The position numbers and the translations under genes were made by a program. From Phocaeicola_A sp045545095 (GTDB lineage: Bacteria; Bacteroidota; Bacteroidia; Bacteroidales; Bacteroidaceae), in NCBI GenBank assembly GCA_045545095.1, contig JAZQAG010000056.1, positions 1 to 55,989 on the forward strand: 55,989 nt of DNA. Reading direction: 5' to 3'. Positions 50,362 to 55,989 of this stretch are shown here, piece by piece (position 1 is the stretch's first letter; each line of letters starts with the position of its first letter). The notes under the pieces are model-generated. The model was not told the DNA's origin and did no database searches. It worked only from the letters and a program-made list of their open reading frames with translations.

Positions 50362-51243
50362 ATGCAACTGATAGACGGAAAAGCAATAGCCGAGCAGGTG
50401 AAGCAAGAGATTGCCGCCGAAGTGGCAGAGATTGTGGCTCGTGGTGGTAAGCGTCCTCATTTGGCCGCCATTTTGGTGGGGCATGATGGAGGTAGCGAAA
50501 CCTATGTAGCCGCTAAAGTGAAGGCATGTGAAGTGTGTGGATTCAAGTCAAGCCTTATCCGTTATGAAGCGGATGTGACAGAGGAAGAACTGCTTGCTAA
50601 GGTACGCGAACTGAATGAAGATGCCGATGTGGACGGATTCATCGTGCAACTTCCTTTGCCTAAACACATTTCAGAGCAAAAGGTTATCGAGACAATCGAT
50701 TACCGCAAGGATGTGGATGGTTTCCATCCTATCAATGTAGGCCGTATGAGCATCGGACTTCCTTGTTATATCTCGGCTACCCCCAATGGTATTCTTGAAC
50801 TCTTGAAACGATACAATATTGAAACGCAGGGAAAGAAGTGTGTCGTGTTGGGACGTAGTAATATCGTGGGCAAACCCATGGCCAGCCTAATGATGCAGAA
50901 GGCTTATCCTGGCGATTCAACCGTGACCGTATGCCATAGCCGTAGCAAAGACCTCGTGAAGGAGTGTCAGGAGGCCGATATCATAATCGCGGCTCTTGGC
51001 CAACCGAACTTCGTGAAGGCGGAGATGGTCAAAGAAGGTGCCGTTATCATTGATGTCGGTACTACCCGTGTCCCGGATGCCTCTCGTAAATCGGGATTCA
51101 AACTTACCGGTGATGTACTTTTCGATGAGGTGGCTCCCAAGTGTAGCTATATCACTCCTGTACCTGGAGGTGTAGGTCCTATGACCATCTGCTCGCTCAT
51201 GAAGAATACCCTCTTGGCTGGTAAGAAGGAAATATATAAGTAA
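50362..51243 (+). CDS. folD: FolD methylene-tetrahydrofolate dehydrogenase/cyclohydrolase
   Basis: A 293-residue bifunctional enzyme of one-carbon metabolism of normal length. It oxidises 5,10-methylene-THF with NADP and hydrolyses the product to 10-formyl-THF. The catalytic Lys lies in ETYVAAKVKAC near 56. DGFIVQLPLPKHI near 93, KDVDGFHPINVGR, the Rossmann motif VLGRSNIVGKPM and the C-terminal PGGVGPMT are all present. The next gene's ATG overlaps the stop (TAATG), and an intrinsic terminator starts only 15 bases after folD. Confidence 0.97.
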   Translation: MQLIDGKAIAEQVKQEIAAEVAEIVARGGKRPHLAAILVGHDGGSETYVAAKVKACEVCGFKSSLIRYEADVTEEELLAKVRELNEDADVDGFIVQLPLPKHISEQKVIETIDYRKDVDGFHPINVGRMSIGLPCYISATPNGILELLKRYNIETQGKKCVVLGRSNIVGKPMASLMMQKAYPGDSTVTVCHSRSKDLVKECQEADIIIAALGQPNFVKAEMVKEGAVIIDVGTTRVPDASRKSGFKLTGDVLFDEVAPKCSYITPVPGGVGPMTICSLMKNTLLAGKKEIYK

Positions 51244-52358
51244 TGAGATGGACTCAAAGACCCACCCTAACAGGGAGAGTTAGGGTGGGTCTCCTTTTTT
51301 TTCTTTTTCTCCCTTTTTCCCTTTCCGCTCAGGAATTTGGCCGTATCACCTTGCTCTTTGCCGGTGACTTGATGCAACATCAAGGGCAGATTGATGCAGC
51401 TCGTAGGCCGGATGGTTCGTATGATTACACACCATGCTTCCAGTATGTCAAGGAAGAGGTGAGCCGTGCTGATGTGGCTATCGCCAACCTGGAGGTCACT
51501 TTGGCAGGACGTCCGTATCGGGGGTATCCTCAATTCAGTGCCCCTGACGAATATGCTCAGGCCGTCAAAGAAGCCGGATTCGATGTTCTCCTGACGGCTA
51601 ATAATCATTGTCTTGACCGACGTCAGAAAGGGTTGGAAAGAACCATCCGTGTGCTTGATTCATTGCAGATACCTTCTGTCGGTACTTATACCGACAAGTC
51701 TGATAGGGAGTCGCGTTATCCTTTGATTATCGAACGTAATGGTTTCCGTATAGCTTTGCTTGCCTATACCTATGCGACCAACGGTATAGAGGCGCAAGCG
51801 CCTAATATAGTCAACTATATTGATAAAACTCAAATCATGGAGGATATTCGTAAGGCCCGTATGCAAAAGGCTGATGTGATTATTGCTTGCATGCATTGGG
51901 GGATAGAGTATCGCATGCTTCCTGAGTATCAGGAACGTCAGATGGCTGATTGGCTCATAGCTCAGGGCGTTGATCATGTCATTGGAGGTCATCCCCATGT
52001 GCTTCAACCAATGGAAATCCGGCCGGATGATTATACCGCTGCCCGTCATGTGGTTGTCTATTCCTTAGGAAATTATATTTCCAATATGTCCGCTCCCAAT
52101 ACCGATGGCGGAGCCATGTTGAAGTTGGAATTGAAAAGAATCGGACATATCACGGCTTTGGCCGATTGCTCATACAGTTTGGTTTGGACATCACGTCCTT
52201 CTTTGCGTGGAGGTGGCAATTATTTGCTTTATCCGGCGGCCAATCCACCCGAAGGGATAACCCCCGAAGAAAAAAGTCGTCTTTCAACGTTTTTACAGAA
52301 GGCCCGCAATCTGTTCAAAAAGAACAATATAGATATAAAGGAATATTTTTTTAAGTAA
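51243..52358 (+). CDS. CapA family (poly-gamma-glutamate synthesis-like) metallophosphoesterase
   Basis: A 371-residue exported protein of the PGA_cap/CapA family, a calcineurin-like metallophosphoesterase fold. Visible motifs are LFAGDLMQHQGQ near 35, IANLEVTLAG, LLTANNHCLDR, CMHWGIEYR and GGHPHVLQPME, which supply the Asp, Asn and His metal ligands. The signal peptide is RVRVGLLFFLFLPFSLSAQ. Its codons overlap a strong intrinsic terminator at 51258-51305. The start overlaps the folD stop, and no better start with a positive n-region is found downstream, so I keep the ATG at 51243. The family is named for capsule polymer synthesis, but most members in Bacteroidetes are uncharacterised. Confidence 0.85.
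   Translation: MRWTQRPTLTGRVRVGLLFFLFLPFSLSAQEFGRITLLFAGDLMQHQGQIDAARRPDGSYDYTPCFQYVKEEVSRADVAIANLEVTLAGRPYRGYPQFSAPDEYAQAVKEAGFDVLLTANNHCLDRRQKGLERTIRVLDSLQIPSVGTYTDKSDRESRYPLIIERNGFRIALLAYTYATNGIEAQAPNIVNYIDKTQIMEDIRKARMQKADVIIACMHWGIEYRMLPEYQERQMADWLIAQGVDHVIGGHPHVLQPMEIRPDDYTAARHVVVYSLGNYISNMSAPNTDGGAMLKLELKRIGHITALADCSYSLVWTSRPSLRGGGNYLLYPAANPPEGITPEEKSRLSTFLQKARNLFKKNNIDIKEYFFK
51258..51305 (+). terminator. Intrinsic terminator inside the CapA signal-peptide codons
   Basis: AGACCCACCCTAAC (51258-51271) pairs perfectly with GTTAGGGTGGGTCT (51279-51292), followed by CC and a run of T interrupted by single C. It lies 15 bases after the folD stop but within the next reading frame. Confidence 0.85.
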
Positions 52359-52373
52359 AAACATCTCTCAAAG

Positions 52374-52405
52374 TTTGCAGGATTCAATAATAAGCCGTAC
52401 CTTTG
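52374..52405 (+). promoter_or_regulatory. Promoter of tRNA-His
   Basis: TTTG (52374-52377), 20 bases, TACCTTTG (52398-52405): an exact consensus match, 30 bases before the tRNA. Confidence 0.8.
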
Positions 52406-52434
52406 CATCGCTTTTCAAGGAAAGCACGTTATAT

Positions 52435-52509
52435 GGTGACTATAGTTCAGTCGGTTAGAGCGTCAGATTGTGGTTCTGAATGTCGTGGGTTCGAATCCCA
52501 CTAGTCACC
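52435..52509 (+). tRNA. tRNA-His (anticodon GTG)
   Basis: The acceptor GTGACTA pairs with TAGTCAC, with the extra G-1 (52435) opposite discriminator C, which is specific to tRNA-His. The anticodon stem TCAGA/TCTGA encloses TTGTGGT, giving GTG. The T-arm contains GGGTTCGAATCCC. Confidence 0.96.
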
Positions 52510-52511
52510 CG

Positions 52512-52550
52512 AAAGAGTTTCACAGATTGTGAGACTCTTTTTTTTTTTGA
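52512..52550 (+). terminator. Intrinsic terminator of tRNA-His
   Basis: AAAGAGTTTCAC pairs with GTGAGACTCTTT (one mismatch) and runs into a long T tract. Confidence 0.9.
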
Positions 52551-52578
52551 TATCGGTAAATGAAAAAAGGTAAAATAT

Positions 52579-52609
52579 TTTGTGCTCTGCTCAGGTTGTA
52601 GTATCTTCG
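52579..52609 (+). promoter_or_regulatory. Promoter of the alkaline phosphatase gene
   Basis: TTTG (52579-52582), 19 bases, TATCTTCG (52602-52609), one mismatch in the -7 box, 22 bases before the ATG. Confidence 0.6.
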
Positions 52610-52630
52610 CAGCAATAAAAATCTATAACG

Positions 52631-54055
52631 ATGAGAAAATTTGGTCTTTTGGTGTGGGCAATCCTGTTTGTGACTGTCCTGCCTGCAATGGCTCAACAAG
52701 CTAAGTACGTGTTCTATTTCATAGGTGATGGAATGGGGGTTAATCAAGTGAATGGTACAGAAGCCTACCGGGCAGAGTTGGAAGGGTATATCGGTATCAA
52801 ACCTCTGCTTTTTACACAATTCCCTTATGCCACGATGGCTACTACATATTCGGCTACCAATGGTGTGACGGATTCGGCCGCATCAGGTACGGCATTGGCT
52901 ACTGGCAATAAGACAAAGAATGGGGTCTTGGGATTGTTGCCGGATCTCCAAACAGAGGTTAAGAGTATTGCTTATATGGCTCAGGATGCAGGGATGAAGG
53001 TTGGTGTTGCAACCAGTGTCAGTGTGGATCATGCTACACCGGCTGCTTTCTATACCCATGTGCCCAATCGTAGCGATTATTATGCCATCGGGCAATCGAT
53101 GATACGGGCAGGGTTTGACTTTTATGCAGGTTCAGATTTTCAGCGCCCTGTCAGTAAACGGGCATCAGAGGAGGGGACTCTCTATGAACAAAGTGAAGCA
53201 GCAGGTTATACGATAGCCCGTGGATACAAGGAGTATCGTAAGAAAGCCCGTAAAGCCGAAAAGATGATTCTTTTGCAGAGTGAAGAAGCCAGCAAACGTG
53301 ACCGTAGTGCTATTCCTTATGCAATAGACCGTGAAGAACAAGATCTTACGTTGACTGATATTACTCGTGCAGGTGTCCATTTTCTTTCCAAAGAAGATAA
53401 GGACAATAAAGGCTTCTTCCTGATGGTTGAGGGAGGAAAGATAGATTGGGCCGGTCATGCTAATGATGCTGCAACTGTTTTTGCCGAAGTTGAAGATTTT
53501 GATAATGCTATTCGTGTAGCTTATGAGTTTTATGAGCAACATCCTGATGAGACGCTTATCGTTGTTACAGCTGACCATGAAACAGGTGGCTTTGTTTTGG
53601 GTACAGGTCAGTATGCACTCAATTTGCAGGCGTTGAAATACCAGCGTATGAGTGTCAACAAACTTAGTGCCAAGTTCAATGAATTACGTCGTAAGACAGA
53701 TAATAAGGTGACATGGGAGATGGCTCAAAAAACGCTGTCCGAGTCTTTTGGCTTTTGGAATGGTCTGAATTTGAATAAGCGCCAGGAAGCCCGTCTGCGC
53801 AAGACGTTTGATGAAACATTTATGAATCAAAAGCCTGCTATGGATGTTAGCGAATATCAGAAAGACGAACGTTTGGCTTCTGTTGCTAAAGAGGTTATCA
53901 ATGAAATAGCGATGGTAGGATGGGTTAGTGGCTCTCATTCTAATGGCTATGTGCCGGTGTTCTCTATCGGTGTTGGTGCTGACAAATTCTGTCATCGTAC
54001 TGATAATACCGAGATACCGGTGAAGATTGCTGAAGTCGCCGGTTGGAATCGATGA
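52631..54055 (+). CDS. Alkaline phosphatase (PhoA superfamily)
   Basis: A 474-residue exported phosphomonoesterase. Signal peptide MRKFGLLVWAILFVTVLPAMAQ is followed by FYFIGDGMGVNQV (first zinc/magnesium Asp). The nucleophile serine sits in TDSAASGTALATGNKT near 82, and GGKIDWAGHANDAA near 275, VVTADHETGG near 316 and SGSHSNGYVPVF near 436 provide the remaining metal ligands. It releases phosphate from organic esters in the periplasm. The insert of about 80 residues after 170 is rich in Lys/Arg/Glu (KEYRKKARKAEKM). A Pho box was not searched for systematically. The gene has its own promoter and terminator. Confidence 0.93.
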   Translation: MRKFGLLVWAILFVTVLPAMAQQAKYVFYFIGDGMGVNQVNGTEAYRAELEGYIGIKPLLFTQFPYATMATTYSATNGVTDSAASGTALATGNKTKNGVLGLLPDLQTEVKSIAYMAQDAGMKVGVATSVSVDHATPAAFYTHVPNRSDYYAIGQSMIRAGFDFYAGSDFQRPVSKRASEEGTLYEQSEAAGYTIARGYKEYRKKARKAEKMILLQSEEASKRDRSAIPYAIDREEQDLTLTDITRAGVHFLSKEDKDNKGFFLMVEGGKIDWAGHANDAATVFAEVEDFDNAIRVAYEFYEQHPDETLIVVTADHETGGFVLGTGQYALNLQALKYQRMSVNKLSAKFNELRRKTDNKVTWEMAQKTLSESFGFWNGLNLNKRQEARLRKTFDETFMNQKPAMDVSEYQKDERLASVAKEVINEIAMVGWVSGSHSNGYVPVFSIGVGADKFCHRTDNTEIPVKIAEVAGWNR

Positions 54056-54087
54056 TGAATGAAATAGCGGGAAAGTGAGAATAAAGG

Positions 54088-54126
54088 ATAGGTGAGGGAG
54101 CATCAGCTTCTCTCACCTATTTTTAT
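54088..54126 (+). terminator. Intrinsic terminator of alkaline phosphatase
   Basis: ATAGGTGAGGGA pairs with TTCTCTCACCTAT (one bulge) and is followed by T5. Confidence 0.8.
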
Positions 54127-54206
54127 ATTAGCCTTTTTCGCAATATGGATAATGCCTTTCAAATGGGGTGGAGATCTGATATATATAATAAGGTGTTATC
54201 TGAATA

Positions 54207-54243
54207 TAAAAAAGAGTTGCATCAGAAAACTGATACAACTCTT
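54207..54243 (-). terminator. Intrinsic terminator of tRNA-Ser
   Basis: On the minus strand AAGAGTTGTATCAG pairs with CTGATGCAACTCTT (one mismatch) and is followed by T5. Confidence 0.85.
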
Positions 54244-54250
54244 AATCTTT

Positions 54251-54338
54251 TGGCGGAAAGGGAGGGATTCGAACCCCCGGTACCTCTCGGTACGGCGGTT
54301 TTCAAGACCGCTGTAATCGACCACTCTACCACCTTTCC
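54251..54338 (-). tRNA. tRNA-Ser (anticodon TGA)
   Basis: The acceptor GGAAAGG pairs with CCTTTCC, discriminator G, and CCA is encoded. The anticodon stem GCGGT/ACCGC encloses CTTGAAA, giving TGA. A long variable arm (GTACCGAGAGGTAC) is typical of serine tRNAs. Confidence 0.95.
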
Positions 54339-54375
54339 AACTCCTTTGGAGGAGGGCTTCCTTTCAAAAGCGGTG

Positions 54376-54407
54376 CAAAGATACGGCATCTTTTTGAATC
54401 TCGCAAA
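54376..54407 (-). promoter_or_regulatory. Promoter of tRNA-Ser
   Basis: On the minus strand TTTG (54404-54407), 20 bases, TATCTTTG (54376-54383): an exact consensus match, 38 bases before the mature tRNA. Confidence 0.8.
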
Positions 54408-54530
54408 TTCTTGGCCCATTTTTTTTGTTCTGCGGGCAAAAAACTTTAAAATAGCTCTCTTTATGGGTGTTTTTGAGAGGTGAGAAGTAAATTTTTAAGT
54501 TTATATAGCTCTATTTCGCTTAGAAGATAC

Positions 54531-54538
54531 TATATTTG
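54531..54538 (+). promoter_or_regulatory. Probable -7 element of the GH43-like gene
   Basis: TATATTTG followed by CGG lies 40 bases before the ATG; no good -33 box was seen. Confidence 0.5.
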
Positions 54539-54577
54539 CGGATGAGAATTTACTAATACATTTCATACATTGATATT

Positions 54578-55810
54578 ATGAATAAAAAACTGTTATTTTA
54601 TGCAGGGATTGCTTGTCTGTTGGCAAGCGTCTCTTTGACAAGCTCGGCTCAAAAGGCTGGCAAGTCCCCTTATGAGAGCTATCTTTTTGCTTTTTTCTCG
54701 GACAATTCTCCTTATGGGGAGCAGATCCGTTATGCGGTGAGTGATGATGGATATAATTATCGTTCATTGAACGATGGAAGACCTGTTGTATCTTCAGATT
54801 CCATTGCTCGCAAGCGTGGTGTACGTGATCCGCATATTATCCGTGGTGTCGATGGCAAGACATTTTATATGGTACTTACAGACATGCGTTCGAGCCAAGG
54901 GTGGCAGAGTAATGACGGTTTGGTGCTGATGAAAAGTACTGATATGTTGCATTGGCAGCATACAGCCATCCATTTCCCTGAGCGTTTTCCCAATTTAGAA
55001 GGTTTTGATGAGAAGAATCTGCATGCAGTGTGGGCTCCCCAGACTATTTGGGACGAAAAAGAACAGAAGTATATGATATATTACTCTATCGGGCGTCATG
55101 ATTGGGAGTATCCGACTGATGATCCGCGTTTCAATCAACCATACTTCAAGATATTCTACTCTTATGCCAATGAAGACTTTACAGATCTCACAGAGCCTCG
55201 TTTGCTCTTTGATTTCGGTACAGCAGCTATTGATGGTGATATCGTGTATGATGAGAAGAATCAGGAATACGTACTGTTCTTCAAAGACGAAGGACGTTCG
55301 GTGATGAATAAGGACTTCCGTACCCGTCAAGGGGTTATGCGTGCCACTTCAAAGAGTCTTACCGGTCCATATACTGTAGAGTATCGTCATCTGCAGAAGC
55401 CCGGACAATATCCGGTAGAGGGTTCCAGCGTATTTCCGCTTATCGGAAGCGATGAGTATGTGCTGATGTACGATTGTTATGCGAATGGTCATTATCAGTT
55501 CTGCAAGAGTTCAGATTTGAAGAACTTTGAATTTGTGCAGAATACTCCAACTCGTGGCAATTTCACTCCCCGCCATGGATCGGTGATGCATATTACGCGG
55601 GCTGAGCGTGAATATTTGGAGGCTTGGGATGGATTGCTGGAGACACTTGATGAATTGAGAAGAATTCCCGTGCCTGCATTTACATTGGAGCAGCTCGAGT
55701 TGCGCAAGGAGATGATGGACAAAGCTAAGGATGTGTTGGCTGCGCCTTCTACAAAGAAAGATTATATTAAAACCACGAAGAAACTCCGCAAGTTCATCGG
55801 GAAGTTCTGA
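54578..55810 (+). CDS. GH43-like glycoside hydrolase (five-bladed propeller)
   Basis: A 410-residue exported enzyme: signal peptide MNKKLLFYAGIACLLASVSLTSSAQ and a propeller domain of about 340 residues. Motifs fitting family GH43/117-type clans are VRDPHIIRG near 84, WQSNDGLVLMKSTDMLHW, HAVWAPQTIWDEKEQKY, AIDGDIVYDEKNQEYVLFF near 218 and VEGSSVF near 279. The last two could supply the pKa-modulating Asp and the general acid Glu. Such enzymes release arabinose, xylose or galactose units from plant glycans. The C-terminal 70 residues are helical and Lys-rich (KEMMDKAKDVLAAPSTKK). No SusCD genes are nearby, so it is not in a visible polysaccharide utilisation locus. Confidence 0.82.
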   Translation: MNKKLLFYAGIACLLASVSLTSSAQKAGKSPYESYLFAFFSDNSPYGEQIRYAVSDDGYNYRSLNDGRPVVSSDSIARKRGVRDPHIIRGVDGKTFYMVLTDMRSSQGWQSNDGLVLMKSTDMLHWQHTAIHFPERFPNLEGFDEKNLHAVWAPQTIWDEKEQKYMIYYSIGRHDWEYPTDDPRFNQPYFKIFYSYANEDFTDLTEPRLLFDFGTAAIDGDIVYDEKNQEYVLFFKDEGRSVMNKDFRTRQGVMRATSKSLTGPYTVEYRHLQKPGQYPVEGSSVFPLIGSDEYVLMYDCYANGHYQFCKSSDLKNFEFVQNTPTRGNFTPRHGSVMHITRAEREYLEAWDGLLETLDELRRIPVPAFTLEQLELRKEMMDKAKDVLAAPSTKKDYIKTTKKLRKFIGKF

Positions 55811-55846
55811 TGGCGAAATTCAGTATATTATATTAATGTATATGAT

Positions 55847-55883
55847 AAAGAGGGTGTGTCAAAATGATGCACCCTCTTCGTTT
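55847..55883 (+). terminator. Terminator after the GH43-like gene, or an IS end
   Basis: AAGAGGGTG (55848-55856) pairs with CACCCTCTT (55870-55878), followed by CGTTT. The GAGGGTGTGTCAAAATG wording also resembles terminal inverted repeats of some Bacteroidetes insertion sequences. Confidence 0.55.
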
Positions 55884-55907
55884 ATAGCTATATGCACATC
55901 ACAATAT

Positions 55908-55988
55908 TCATGCAGCCAGATTCGAATGATTTTCACCTAAAACCTTCCTTCCGGTTTTCCATTTCATTCGAGAAAGGTTATAAATGCT
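55908..55988 (-). pseudogene. Possible C-terminal end of a transposase (partial, window edge)
   Basis: On the minus strand a frame enters from the window edge and stops at 55908-55910, coding for 26 residues. IYNLSRMKWKTGRKV is reminiscent of the C-terminal YNLRR region of IS1182-type transposases. The fragment lies just inside the GAGGGTGTGTCAAAATG hairpin, where an IS end would be expected. The stretch is too short to be sure, and it could be chance. Confidence 0.3.
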
Positions 55989-55989
55989 T

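Overview
The window looks like chromosomal DNA from a gut-type Bacteroidales, probably Bacteroidaceae (Bacteroides, Phocaeicola or a close relative). The evidence is the Bacteroidetes promoter architecture seen many times (TTTG, 19-20 nt, TAnnTTTG), a methylmalonyl-CoA mutase pair of the Bacteroides type, families that are largely Bacteroidales-specific (DUF4301, DUF4286, DUF4890, BLIP-like PepSY proteins), a DUF4286-ruvC-tandem ATPase gene order, and C-terminal domains of the type IX secretion (T9SS) style. No rRNA, CRISPR array, phage or integrative element was seen. One possible insertion-sequence end lies at the extreme right edge.

Layout. 1-6.2 kb, all on the minus strand: the N-terminal part of an FtsX/MacB-like permease, an ABC-F translation ATPase, a DASS (SLC13) dicarboxylate/sodium symporter and an AspT/YidE-type transporter. 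6.5-10.5 kb, plus strand: mutA-mutB, the two methylmalonyl-CoA mutase subunits of the succinate-propionate pathway; the dicarboxylate carrier beside them fits that metabolism. 10.6-12.5 kb: three small envelope proteins (DUF4890/Spy-like, a lipoprotein, a PepSY-like protein). 12.5-15.3 kb, minus: mutS2 and tRNA-Leu. 15.6-17.5 kb: an acidic lipoprotein and an acidic outer-membrane barrel candidate joined by an unusual intercistronic hairpin.

17.5-32.5 kb is the most distinctive region. A repeat-rich 630-bp spacer precedes three tightly packed surface-protein genes of 1069, 989 and 2720 codons. All three end in a T9SS type-A-like sorting domain. The first carries BspA-like leucine-rich repeats. 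The second carries InlB-like repeats and a dockerin-like module. The third is a giant with an N-terminal cohesin-like module, CARDB and Calx-beta repeats and an AT-rich central third. I infer a secreted multi-protein surface assembly, possibly held together by a cohesin-dockerin contact.

32.7-41.6 kb: DUF4301 protein, a RelA-like (p)ppGpp synthetase with a ruined hydrolase site, a small secreted protein, a DUF1573 protein, tRNA-Gly, a Dps-like ferritin, tRNA-Ala, then an overlapping operon DUF4286-ruvC-ModF-like tandem ATPase. 41.7-47.5 kb, minus: FadL-like outer-membrane protein, flotillin, NfeD-like protein and a C10 (streptopain-like) cysteine protease that also ends in a T9SS-like tail. 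47.8-56 kb: ffh, a TlpA-like thioredoxin lipoprotein, folD, a CapA-family phosphoesterase whose signal-peptide codons contain an intrinsic terminator, tRNA-His, alkaline phosphatase, tRNA-Ser and a GH43-like glycosidase.

Spacers repeatedly hold short tandem and palindromic repeats (9-mers with TTTAA, heptamers next to start codons, REP-like units), which are listed separately. All family names come from reading the protein sequences. No database search was run.
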